Of a stretch of 64,000 bases of DNA, positions 1 through 7,527 are shown piece after piece. Position 1 is the stretch's first letter, and the number at the start of each line of letters is the position of its first letter. The notes under the pieces are model-generated. The model was not told the DNA's origin, searched no databases, and saw only the letters and a list, made by a program, of their open reading frames with translations. The position numbers and the translations under genes are program-made. Source of the stretch: JAGLQA01 sp023135565 (GTDB taxonomy: Bacteria > Acidobacteriota > Aminicenantia > UBA2199); NCBI GenBank assembly GCA_030639305.1, contig DAOWCY010000011.1, positions 1-64,000 on the forward strand. The letters run 5' to 3'.

Positions 1-2
1 GA

Positions 3-407
3 TTAGAGATAGAAGAATCATCCCGGCAGAGTGAGGAGATTATATCGATTAAGATTGCCCTTGAGGAGTTGTGGGGAATGGATGAAATCACGGCGCAGAA
101 AATCATGGGAATAATTGTCACTTTGGTAGTTGAGATTTCGATCTTCATACTTGCCCTGTTATCGACCAAAGGAAGAAACAAGGCGGAGGTTTTAACAAAA
201 CCAAAGCTCGATAAGGAATTGCTGACAAAAATCCACAGCATTTTCGGTGAGAAACCTGTAAAGAGGTTCTTCGAGGTTAGCCTGAACTATATGAAAAAAC
301 ACGGCAAACTCCCCCCCTTGCGGAGTTTAAATAAGGAAATCAGGCCGGTCAGATTATTCCTTAACGAATATTATCAAGAAGACCTGCATGAACTATTTTT
401 AAAATGA
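3..407 (+). CDS. Membrane protein, 5'-truncated by window edge
   Basis: The frame is open from the first bases of the window, so this is the C-terminal part (at least 134 residues) of a longer protein. An acidic, probably helical stretch is followed by one hydrophobic segment (IIVTLVVEISIFILALL) and then a basic soluble tail. I do not recognise the family. It overlaps the next gene by four bases (ATGA), so the two are probably co-translated, and it belongs to the same block as the excisionase-like gene and integrase. An internal TTG at 69 could start a short protein, but the uninterrupted frame upstream argues for truncation. A membrane-bound accessory gene of the integrative element is a guess. 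Confidence 0.55.
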   Translation, partial: LEIEESSRQSEEIISIKIALEELWGMDEITAQKIMGIIVTLVVEISIFILALLSTKGRNKAEVLTKPKLDKELLTKIHSIFGEKPVKRFFEVSLNYMKKHGKLPPLRSLNKEIRPVRLFLNEYYQEDLHELFLK

Positions 408-610
408 CTTTTAAAGAATTTGCAAAACAAAATCAAATACTCTGGTTTGCGCCTAAACTGGTGGCAAAACTAATGCAGTGTTCTTTAGAACACGTATATA
501 GCCTTGTAAAGTTAGGCAAAATATGTTACATTAAAGACGGCAAGAATATAAGGTTCAAGCCAGAGGATTTAGATGATTACGAGAAGCATTCATATGTTAG
601 GAGACGCTAG
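404..610 (+). CDS. Excisionase-like helix-turn-helix protein
   Basis: A 68-residue protein with the layout of MerR/Xis-type winged HTH excisionases. A helical segment with alanines and leucines (LVAKLMQCSLEHVYSLV) is followed by a short wing (YIKDGKNIRFKPEDLDDY). Such proteins bind DNA next to attachment sites and steer the recombinase towards excision, or repress integrase expression. It starts on an ATGA overlap with the upstream membrane gene and ends immediately before the integrase start, which supports a role as recombination directionality factor or regulator of this element. The family assignment rests on pattern and context. Confidence 0.7.
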   Translation: MTFKEFAKQNQILWFAPKLVAKLMQCSLEHVYSLVKLGKICYIKDGKNIRFKPEDLDDYEKHSYVRRR

Positions 611-611
611 T

Positions 612-1688
612 ATGGCACTGTACAAACGAGAAGACAGTAACATCTGGCAAATGCGCTTCTCTTTGAACGGAAAACAGTTTAGAAAGTCTACCAAAACTTC
701 AAACAAAAAAGCCGCCCAAAGAATTTTTGAAAAAGCAAAAGTTGATGTAGCAGAGGGTAAATTTTTTCTCAATTCAAAGGGTAAAATGCCTTTTGACCTA
801 TTGGTTAGTGAAATCATCGAGAAACACAGCAAAGTTGAAAAAGCGAGTTTCCGGAGGGACATCGAGATAGGGAAAACGTTAAAAAAATATTTCGGAACGA
901 TTCCTATCGAAAAAATCACCTCCTACGACATCAAGTCATGGCGCAAGTGGAGAAAAGAGCATGTAACCGTTAAAGGAACCAAAATCGCAAAGGCCACTTT
1001 AAACCGTGAGCTTGCTTTTTTGAAAACGGTGTTTAACCTTGCTGTGGAGTGGGAATGGTTGAGGGAAAATCCTGCTGCAAAAATAAAGAAATTGAAGGGC
1101 GAAAAACAGCGAATGAGGTTTCTCGACCGGGAGGAGGTTTCCCGGTTAATTGATTGTTCCGTTCCCTTTTTAAAGCCGATTATCATCATGGCTGTTTCCA
1201 CCGGTATGAGACGAGGAGAAATATTCAACCTGAAATGGAAGGATATTGATTTTGTTCATGGTTTCATCCGGGTAGAAAAAAGTAAGAACTATGAGAGCCG
1301 TGATATCCCGATGAATAGTTTTCTATCCGAAACCCTGAAGGGTTTGGATCAAAACAGGAAAAAAGAGAGCTATGTTTTTTGCAGGGACAACGGAGAAAAG
1401 AGGATAACAGTTGATCGAGTTTTCAAGAGAGCATTAAAAGAAGTGGGTATAGAAGATTTCCGGTTTCATGATTTGCGGCATACGGCAGCGAGTTTGCTTG
1501 CCAGTGGTGGTTGTGATTTGATAACTCTTAAGAATGTGCTTGGTCACAAGACGTTGTCGATGACCCAGCGTTATGCTCATTTCATGCCTGAAAATCATGA
1601 AAAGACCCGTCGTATAATGCAGAGTTTTTGGGGATCGGAAGGTGACACAGTTAGTGTCACGCCGTTTCCAAGCGAATTGAAAAATTAG
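612..1688 (+). CDS. Tyrosine recombinase / phage-type integrase
   Basis: A 358-residue site-specific recombinase that cuts and rejoins DNA through a tyrosine. An N-terminal AP2/SAM-like arm-binding part (LYKREDSNIWQMRF) and a core-binding domain precede the catalytic domain. The catalytic domain has the first arginine in TGMRRGE (about residue 200), HxxR in FHDLRH (about 286-290), LGHKTLS (about 311) and the nucleophilic tyrosine in QRYAHF (about 321). I chose the ATG at 612 because TTAGGAGA lies eight bases upstream; the open frame extends to 573 without a comparable ribosome site. All catalytic residues are present, so it is probably active. It sits after the Xis-like gene at what looks like one end of an integrated element whose body lies to the left of the window. 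No tRNA gene is adjacent. Confidence 0.93.
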   Translation: MALYKREDSNIWQMRFSLNGKQFRKSTKTSNKKAAQRIFEKAKVDVAEGKFFLNSKGKMPFDLLVSEIIEKHSKVEKASFRRDIEIGKTLKKYFGTIPIEKITSYDIKSWRKWRKEHVTVKGTKIAKATLNRELAFLKTVFNLAVEWEWLRENPAAKIKKLKGEKQRMRFLDREEVSRLIDCSVPFLKPIIIMAVSTGMRRGEIFNLKWKDIDFVHGFIRVEKSKNYESRDIPMNSFLSETLKGLDQNRKKESYVFCRDNGEKRITVDRVFKRALKEVGIEDFRFHDLRHTAASLLASGGCDLITLKNVLGHKTLSMTQRYAHFMPENHEKTRRIMQSFWGSEGDTVSVTPFPSELKN

Positions 1689-1740
1689 CCTGAAATGGCG
1701 GTTAGTAAATGGTTTCGGGGTTATGTGTTTGGTAGACGCC

Positions 1741-1956
1741 CCGCACTGTAAGTGCCAAGACCAAGCTTGAAAAGAAAACCACCCAACGGTGGAAATTTGA
1801 AGTATGGTTACATGTTATTATTACCGCGCTGTAAGCGCCCGCGCTGTAAGTGCCGGGACCGAGTTTGAGAAGAAAGCTGCCAAAGGAGTCAGCTTGAAAT
1901 ACGGCAAAATGTTATCATTACCGCACCGTGGTGCCCGCGCTTCAAGCGCAAGGAGG
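1741..1956 (+). other. Two tandem copies of a structured leader element
   Basis: This non-coding stretch between the integrase and the phosphoesterase holds two diverged copies (about 1741-1840 and 1841-1944) of a roughly 100-nt element. Each copy has a GACC(A/G)AG(C/T)TTGA block, a hairpin with a 4-nt loop (ACCACC/GGTGG in the first copy), a TTGAA block, then ATTACC followed by a tight hairpin. The tight hairpins differ in sequence but stay paired: GCACT-GTA-AGTGC, GCGCT-GTA-AGCGC, GCACC-GT-GGTGC, GCGCTT-C-AAGCGC. The element ends on the AGGAGG ribosome site of the phosphoesterase gene, so it lies in that gene's leader. Related copies occur near 35,000, 43,300 and 44,950. Its function is unknown. 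Confidence 0.6.
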
Positions 1957-1963
1957 CAAAAAA

Positions 1964-3442
1964 ATGAAAAAAAAATTTAACAGCAATTACTTAAAATCTC
2001 TCTTCACCTACGCGCTTTTTGTTTTAATGATAATCGTAGTGATAACCGCCGCGGGCTGCGGTAAAGACGCCCCGGAGAAACCGGCGGAAACAACAGCCGC
2101 GGCTATTAAAGACAAAACAGATTCTACTGAACCGGTTATAGGCAATACCGCCCAGGTTTCCGATATTCATTTTAATCCTTTTTACGACGGCACACTTTTC
2201 GAGAAATTAAAAACCTCTCCCGCCGACCAATGGGAAACCATATTTGCCGGGTCCAACATTAAAGATGTGGGCACTTACGGTGATTTTAATTATGAAACCG
2301 ACTATCCCCTGCTGTTGTCGGCTTTTAAAAATATGGCCGCTGTAACGAAGAACCCCGATTTTATTATCTTTACCGGCGATTTTTTGGCCCACACTTTCAA
2401 CGACAGGTACGAAAAAGTAAACAACAACAGTACAGAAGGACTCGATGCATTTATCGACAAAACCCTTACCTTTTTCGTGATATTATTTGAAAAGTATTTT
2501 CCCGGTTTACCGGTTTATTTTTGCCTGGGAAATAACGACTCATATGCCGGTGATTACGATGTGGTGCCGGAAGGCGCTTTTTTGAAAAACAGCGCCGCCC
2601 TGTTTTCCGGGAGATTGATAAAGGAAACGGGCAATCGAACCGTTTTTTTGGAAACCTATCCCAGCGGCGGTTATTATTCCATAGTTCCGGCTAAAAACCC
2701 CGGCACCCGGCTTATCTCGTTGAACGCCAACTTCTTTTCCCGCAAGTACAAAACCAGCTTCGTTAAATACAACCCGGCTGAAAAAGAACTCGATTGGCTG
2801 GCCGAACAATTGCAGTCGGTGCAGGAGAAAAAAGAAAAAGCCTGGCTGCTGCTGCATATCCCCCCAGGCACCGATGTGTATAGTACGTTGAAGGACAAAA
2901 CCTATGTGGGAGAATGGGTGGTGGAATACAATAACCGGTTCATTCGTTTGTTGACGGACTATGCCGACGTAATAACCGCCGGTTTTGCCGGTCATACTCA
3001 CATGGACGATTTCCGTTTGCTGTTGAGCAGTGGTGATACCGGACGGCAGGGGCTGGTTTTCCTGCATATTTGTCCGGCCATAGACTCCTTATTCGGCAAT
3101 AATCCGGGGTTTGAGACAATGACTTATAACCGGCAGACTTTTTCGCTTTTGGATTACGACGTCTACTATTTAGACCTGCAAAAAATCGCTGCCGGTAGTC
3201 GAACCAGCCTGAACTGGGAGAAAGAGTACAACTTTGCCGCGGTATACAAGCAGGCGTCCGTTACCGCCGCGACGCTGCAAAACGTTCATGAAGCTATTAA
3301 TGAGGATCCGGAAATTCGCGCCCATTATATGAACTACTACGATGTCAACCATAAAAAAGCCCTGACCTCCGAAAACTGGAAAGCCTATTGGTGCGGTATA
3401 ACGCAGTGGACGCAGGCCGGTTTTGAAGAGTGCAGCAAATAA
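1964..3442 (+). CDS. Lipoprotein metallophosphoesterase, acid sphingomyelinase-like
   Basis: A 492-residue calcineurin-like phosphoesterase, probably anchored in a membrane as a lipoprotein. The N-terminus has a basic start, a hydrophobic stretch and a lipobox ending in TAAGC. The two-metal motifs appear in order: DIHFNP (DxH), FTGDF (GD), GNNDSY (GNxD), LLHIPPG (metal His) and AGHTHMDD (GHTH). The DIHFNP start and spacing resemble secreted acid sphingomyelinase-like phosphodiesterases (SMPDL3 type), which cleave phosphodiester or nucleotide substrates outside the cytoplasm; the actual substrate cannot be read here. Start at the ATG after AGGAGG (1951-1956). It stands alone, with the tandem structured element in its leader and repeats after it. 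Confidence 0.85.
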   Translation: MKKKFNSNYLKSLFTYALFVLMIIVVITAAGCGKDAPEKPAETTAAAIKDKTDSTEPVIGNTAQVSDIHFNPFYDGTLFEKLKTSPADQWETIFAGSNIKDVGTYGDFNYETDYPLLLSAFKNMAAVTKNPDFIIFTGDFLAHTFNDRYEKVNNNSTEGLDAFIDKTLTFFVILFEKYFPGLPVYFCLGNNDSYAGDYDVVPEGAFLKNSAALFSGRLIKETGNRTVFLETYPSGGYYSIVPAKNPGTRLISLNANFFSRKYKTSFVKYNPAEKELDWLAEQLQSVQEKKEKAWLLLHIPPGTDVYSTLKDKTYVGEWVVEYNNRFIRLLTDYADVITAGFAGHTHMDDFRLLLSSGDTGRQGLVFLHICPAIDSLFGNNPGFETMTYNRQTFSLLDYDVYYLDLQKIAAGSRTSLNWEKEYNFAAVYKQASVTAATLQNVHEAINEDPEIRAHYMNYYDVNHKKALTSENWKAYWCGITQWTQAGFEECSK

Positions 3443-3461
3443 AAGGAGTTCAAATCCCGGA

Positions 3462-3575
3462 GGTGCGGCGCACCCGGCCTATAAGCTGCTTCGCAGCAAA
3501 GGTAGGAATCACCCCCATATAGGGCGCCCCCGCCGGGGGCCTGGACTTTCAAAAACTCTTCATGAGCGATATGAC
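3462..3575 (+). repeat. Modular intergenic hairpin repeat
   Basis: This holds three small perfect hairpins of the family found throughout the window: GGTGCG-G-CGCACC (3462-3474), GCTGC-TTC-GCAGC (3485-3497) and GCCCCC-GCC-GGGGGC (3526-3540). An open frame of 77 codons crosses the region but is repeat sequence and not a credible gene. Confidence 0.65.
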
Positions 3576-3652
3576 AGGAAAAAATTCTACGATTTTCGCA
3601 GGCTGCATAAAGGTTTTCGCATTTTGAGGGAAATTTTAGCCTTTCCCGGATA

Positions 3653-3681
3653 TTGACAAAAAGCGATTAAAATGGTACTAT
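3653..3681 (+). promoter_or_regulatory. Promoter of rpmE-prfA-prmC
   Basis: TTGACA (3653-3658) is followed after 17 bases by TACTAT (3676-3681); TATAAT overlaps three bases further on. It lies about 30 bases before the rpmE start, giving a short leader that contains the GGAGG ribosome site. Confidence 0.6.
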
Positions 3682-3709
3682 AATGCCTATTTTCAGAGCG
3701 GAGGAAAAA

Positions 3710-3916
3710 ATGAAAAAAGATTTACACCCCGAATATACGGAATGTAAAGTGACTTGTGCCTGCGGCAGCTCTTTCGATACAAGAGCAACCGTGTCTAAAC
3801 TCGAAGTCGAGATCTGCTCCTCCTGCCACCCGTTCTATACAGGAAAGCAGAAATACATCGACGCCGAAGGAAGAATCGAAAAGTTTAAGAAAAAATATGG
3901 TTACAAAGAGCAGTGA
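3710..3916 (+). CDS. rpmE: Ribosomal protein bL31
   Basis: A 68-residue large-subunit ribosomal protein bL31. The typical start MKKDLHPEY is followed by the zinc-binding pairs CxC (TCACGS) and CxxC (CSSCHPFYTG), so this is the zinc-containing form and not the zinc-independent paralogue. The start at 3710 is set by GGAGG nine bases upstream; an upstream ATG at 3683 lacks family support. The last 20 bases overlap the start of prfA, and the pairing rpmE-prfA-prmC is a common bacterial arrangement joining ribosome assembly with translation termination. Confidence 0.95.
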   Translation: MKKDLHPEYTECKVTCACGSSFDTRATVSKLEVEICSSCHPFYTGKQKYIDAEGRIEKFKKKYGYKEQ

Positions 3917-5003
3917 AAAACTATTCTCTTATCTCGACACCCTTCACGATAAATACGACGAGATCTCAGGGAAATTAGCCGACCCGGATATTGTAAAAAA
4001 CCAGAAAAAATTCAGGAAACTTTCAAAAGAATTATCCAACCTTAAACCCTTAGACGAAAAGTATTTAGAAATCAGGGACGCATTAAAACAATTGCAGGAC
4101 GCGGAAGAATTGTACGAAATCTCCGCAGAAAAGGAGATGAAAGAACTGGCAAAAGATGAAATTTCCACCCTATCCGAAGATCTCAAAAACCTGGAAAAAG
4201 ATATCAAATTACTGATGGTTTCAGACCAGAGCGAAGATAAGCGAAACGTGTTTTTAGAGATCAGGGCCGGCGCCGGCGGTAATGAAGCGTCACTTTTTGC
4301 TTCGGATTTACTGCGCATGTACACCAGGGTGGCGGAAAGGAAAAGCTGGAAAGCACAGGTTATTTCCACTAACTATTCCGCCATCGGCGGCATCAAGGAG
4401 ATTATTCTCTATGTGAAAGGCGCCAATGCCAACCGTTATTTAAAGTTCGAAAGCGGGGTACACCGGGTGCAGCGGGTGCCGGTAACGGAAGCCAGCGGCA
4501 GGATACATACTTCCACGGTAACTGTGGCGGTAATGGCTGAAGTGGAAGATGTGGACATTAATATCGAGCCCAAAGATTTGCGTGTCGACACGTTCCGGGC
4601 CTCAGGGGCCGGCGGCCAGCATGTGAACAAAACCGAATCGGCTATTCGCATTACCCATGCGCCTTCCGGCATAGTGGTCTCCTGCCAGGATGAATCCTCG
4701 CAGCACAAGAATCGCGATAAGGCCATGAAAGTGCTGAAAGCCAGGCTCTATGAATATGAAAAATCAAAGCAGGAAGATGATATAGCCAGCAGCCGCAGAG
4801 CCCAGGTAGGCAGCGGCGACAGGTCGGAGAAGATCAGGACCTATAATTTCCCCCAGAACAGGGTGACGGACCACCGCATTACAGGAAGAAATTTTAATGT
4901 AGAGGTTATTTTAGACGGCAGTCTCGATGATTTGATAATAGAGTTGACTGAAATTCATAACAGGCAGTTGTTGGAAGATAAATTCAAAGAGATCGTAGGG
5001 TAG
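3897..5003 (+). CDS. prfA: Peptide chain release factor 1
   Basis: A 368-residue class I release factor that reads UAA and UAG and triggers peptide release. The tripeptide anticodon motif is PVT in RVPVTEASGR (about 195-197), the RF1 form (PxT), not the SPF of RF2. The GGQ catalytic loop is in GAGGQHVN (about 239-241). The frame is open upstream to 3756, but the best family-length start is the ATG at 3897, inside the 3' end of rpmE. No strong ribosome site is visible there, so translation is probably coupled to rpmE. The glutamine of GGQ is the known substrate of PrmC, encoded next. Confidence 0.95.
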   Translation: MVTKSSEKLFSYLDTLHDKYDEISGKLADPDIVKNQKKFRKLSKELSNLKPLDEKYLEIRDALKQLQDAEELYEISAEKEMKELAKDEISTLSEDLKNLEKDIKLLMVSDQSEDKRNVFLEIRAGAGGNEASLFASDLLRMYTRVAERKSWKAQVISTNYSAIGGIKEIILYVKGANANRYLKFESGVHRVQRVPVTEASGRIHTSTVTVAVMAEVEDVDINIEPKDLRVDTFRASGAGGQHVNKTESAIRITHAPSGIVVSCQDESSQHKNRDKAMKVLKARLYEYEKSKQEDDIASSRRAQVGSGDRSEKIRTYNFPQNRVTDHRITGRNFNVEVILDGSLDDLIIELTEIHNRQLLEDKFKEIVG

Positions 5004-5017
5004 GGCCGCTGCATGTA

Positions 5018-5878
5018 ATGCGTTACTCGGAACTTTTCCATTCCTCGTTAAGCAAGTTCAAAGACGGCAGCGTAGAAAAAAAGCTGGAAATCGAGATTTT
5101 AATCAGGGAAGCTTTCAAATTATCAAAGACAGACTACTGGATTAAAAAGAACGACGTCATCACAGATGAAAAGGCTTTACAAAAATTTTCCGGTTGGTTG
5201 GGTAGGTTATTAAAAGCTGAACCCCTGGCTTATATTATAGAAAAGAAAGAGTCTTTTTCCCGGGAATTTTATGTGAATAAGAACGTGTTGATCCCGCGTC
5301 CGGAGACGGAAATCCTGATCGAGGAAGCCGCTGCGCTGGTTAAGAAAATGGCAGCGCCGGTTACGGTGCTGGATATCGGTACGGGCAGCGGCATTATTGC
5401 CGTTAATTTGGCTTTAGAAACAGGAGCCCGGGTGGCTGCCGTGGACAGCAGTAAAGGCGCTTTACAGGTTTTGAAAAGAAACATAACCCGCCACCATGTA
5501 GAGGACAAAGTTTTCCCGGTTTGCGCCGACCTTTTTCCCCCTGTTGGGAATCCTGTGATTGAAAGTGGGCTTTTCGATGTGATCGTGTCGAATCCGCCTT
5601 ATGTGTCGCCGCAGGAGTGGGAAAACTTACCGCCTGGGGTTAAAGATTATGAGCCGAGGCAAGCCTTGATTGCTGGTGAAGGAGGCACGGCGGTGATAGA
5701 GCGGATAGCAGCCGGGGCCAGGGATTATCTCAAGCCCGGCGGCAGTTTGTTGTTGGAGATCGGCTGCGGCCAGGCCGTGAGGGTAGAGGAGATATTGAGA
5801 AGAGCCGGTTTTGTGGATATCGAATTTATTAAAGATTACAGCAATATTCTCAGGATCGTGAGAAGTAAGCTAAAGTGA
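5018..5878 (+). CDS. prmC: Release factor glutamine N5-methyltransferase
   Basis: A 286-residue SAM-dependent methyltransferase (HemK/PrmC) that methylates the GGQ glutamine of release factors. A helical N-terminal domain (about residues 1-95, ending in IPRPETE) precedes the Rossmann domain with the SAM-binding loop LDIGTGSGIIAVNLA and the diagnostic NPPY in VSNPPYVSP (about 192-195). It follows prfA after 14 bases, the usual enzyme-substrate gene pair. Its TGA overlaps the GTG start of the radical SAM gene, so all four genes are likely one transcript. Confidence 0.95.
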   Translation: MRYSELFHSSLSKFKDGSVEKKLEIEILIREAFKLSKTDYWIKKNDVITDEKALQKFSGWLGRLLKAEPLAYIIEKKESFSREFYVNKNVLIPRPETEILIEEAAALVKKMAAPVTVLDIGTGSGIIAVNLALETGARVAAVDSSKGALQVLKRNITRHHVEDKVFPVCADLFPPVGNPVIESGLFDVIVSNPPYVSPQEWENLPPGVKDYEPRQALIAGEGGTAVIERIAAGARDYLKPGGSLLLEIGCGQAVRVEEILRRAGFVDIEFIKDYSNILRIVRSKLK

Positions 5879-7227
5879 AAATATTATTCGTTAATCCTTA
5901 TATTTATGATTTTACAGCTTACGACCTGTGGTTAAGGCCGTTAGGACTTCTCTATATCGCCTCGGTAGTCAAAAAATACAGCGACTGTGAAGTTTTTTGG
6001 CTCGACGCTTTGGACAGGTACCGGGCAGGAGCCGCCATAAAACCGGGAGATACGGGCCGGGGCAAATATGCCAGGGAGATAGTGGAAAAACCGCCCATCT
6101 ATGCAAACACGCCGCGAAAATACGCCCGCTATGGCATACCTGCCGGGGATTTTCGCCGCCAGGTGGAGGGGCTGCCCGAAGATATAGATATGATCTGTAT
6201 CACCACCATGATGACCTATTGGATCGACGGCCTCGATTTCACTCTCGGCGTACTGGCGGATCGTTTCCCCCGGGCAAAAGTTGTTATGGGCGGGATCATC
6301 CCCACGCTCTTGCCCCCGGAGCTGCTTTCTTTCCGTATCAGGGAGACGGTAAAAGACAGGATTATTTTTATTAAAGGCCGGGGCGAAGAGAAAATATTAA
6401 AACTCATCGAAGAGACAGGCGGAAAAGTTTCCCCATATCCTGATTTTTCTAATATCGACAATCTTCCTTACCCCGCTTTCGAGTTATTGACGAACCGGAA
6501 AACCCTGCCCCTGCTTACTTCCAGGGGTTGTCCTTTTGACTGCACTTATTGTGCTTCCAATCTTCTCAGCGACAGGTTTATCGAGAGGCGGGCGGAGAAT
6601 ATCCGGGCGGAAATAGATTACATGCAGGATACTTTCGGCACTGAGCATTTTGTTATTTTCGACGACGCCCTGCTGGTTAACCGGCGGCGCAGGTTTTTCA
6701 AAGTGTTTTCGGAGATGCAGGGCAGGGGGTTACGTTTTCATACGCCCAACGGTTTGCATACCGGTGAGATCGACGGCGAAACCGCGGAGATTCTATTTGC
6801 TGCCGGGTTTAAGACTATACGGTTGAGTTTCGAGTCTACCGGGGCCTCTATCCTGTCGAAAAGTTCTTTTAAAGTGACGGTTAAGCAGATGGAGCAGGCG
6901 GTAGAGAACCTGGAGAGAGCCGGTTATAAAAGAAACGAAATCGGCGTTTACCTGCTTTTCGGTTTTCCGGGGCAGGATTTAGCGGATATCGAAGAGGCTT
7001 TATTTTTTGTAAAAGATTTAGGTGTAGCGCCTCACCTGGCTTATTTTTCTCCTGTTCCCGGCACCCGGGAATTTGCCGACTTGCAGGCAGCGGGAATACT
7101 TTCTACTCCTACCGATCTTTATGAAACGAACAAGATTTATTTTATATTCAACAAATCGGGATTTTCCCGGCTGGAGATCAAGCGTATCAAGGATTTGAGT
7201 GTAGCGATTGCACGGGGCCGCGGGTGA
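5875..7227 (+). CDS. Cobalamin-binding-type radical SAM protein
   Basis: A 450-residue class B-like radical SAM protein. Residues about 1-165 look like the B12-binding Rossmann domain of this class (MKILFVNPYIYD, a central MICITTMM, VVMGGIIPTLLP). The radical SAM core begins with the iron-sulfur motif in SRGCPFDCTYCAS (CxxxCxxC, about 219-226) and continues with FDDALL and LSFEST strands of the partial barrel. The classical DxHxxG cobalamin signature is not evident, so the cofactor may not be bound. The GTG start overlaps the prmC stop. The substrate is unknown; related proteins methylate or rearrange unactivated carbon atoms. It ends in repeat DNA. Confidence 0.82.
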   Translation: MKILFVNPYIYDFTAYDLWLRPLGLLYIASVVKKYSDCEVFWLDALDRYRAGAAIKPGDTGRGKYAREIVEKPPIYANTPRKYARYGIPAGDFRRQVEGLPEDIDMICITTMMTYWIDGLDFTLGVLADRFPRAKVVMGGIIPTLLPPELLSFRIRETVKDRIIFIKGRGEEKILKLIEETGGKVSPYPDFSNIDNLPYPAFELLTNRKTLPLLTSRGCPFDCTYCASNLLSDRFIERRAENIRAEIDYMQDTFGTEHFVIFDDALLVNRRRRFFKVFSEMQGRGLRFHTPNGLHTGEIDGETAEILFAAGFKTIRLSFESTGASILSKSSFKVTVKQMEQAVENLERAGYKRNEIGVYLLFGFPGQDLADIEEALFFVKDLGVAPHLAYFSPVPGTREFADLQAAGILSTPTDLYETNKIYFIFNKSGFSRLEIKRIKDLSVAIARGRG

Positions 7228-7451
7228 GCCCCGTACGCACGGGGAGGCGATAAGCCGCTTCGCAGCAAGCAGCGCTTTTGCTTCTAAATCATCAAAAGTT
7301 TTGATCAAACTTTTTCAAAAGCCCCACTGCGTGGGGTGCCTATAAGCCGCTTCGCGGCAGGGGCAGCGGGTGAGCTCTTTTGATTCTAAATCATAAGAAG
7401 TTTTGTTCAAACTTTTTCAAAAGTTTGGCCCCCGGCAGGGCCGCCGGAGGC
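7228..7451 (+). repeat. Modular hairpin repeat, double copy
   Basis: A truncated copy with AAAGTTTTGATCAAACTTT is followed by a full copy: CCCCAC-TGC-GTGGGG, GCCGC-TTC-GCGGC, a 9-bp stem CAAACTTTT-TC-AAAAGTTTG, and a G+C-rich stem with arms GCCCCCGGC and GCCGGAGGC. The same order of modules recurs at about ten places in the window in both orientations. Confidence 0.8.
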
Positions 7452-7465
7452 AAATTGTCAGTGTT

Positions 7466-7493
7466 TTGACTTTTTTTTTAAAAGTGGTACACT
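7466..7493 (+). promoter_or_regulatory. Candidate promoter of the anchored protein gene
   Basis: TTGACT and TACACT are separated by 16 bases, with a run of T between them. It lies about 35 bases before the ATG at 7528 and just after the repeat ends. Confidence 0.45.
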
Positions 7494-7527
7494 CTACCTT
7501 CGATTCTACTTTTTTGATAGGTGAAAA

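Noticed and set aside
2631..2645. T-arm-like CAATCGAACC suggesting a tRNA
   Set aside because: It lies inside the phosphoesterase coding sequence and no cloverleaf can be formed around it; no tRNA or rRNA was found in the window.
3423..3656. 77-codon plus-strand ORF after the phosphoesterase
   Set aside because: It starts inside the previous gene and is composed of hairpin repeat sequence; no ribosome site or protein features.
5997..6374. 125-codon ORF overlapping the radical SAM gene
   Set aside because: Alternative frame of a clear gene; basic, low-complexity product without features.
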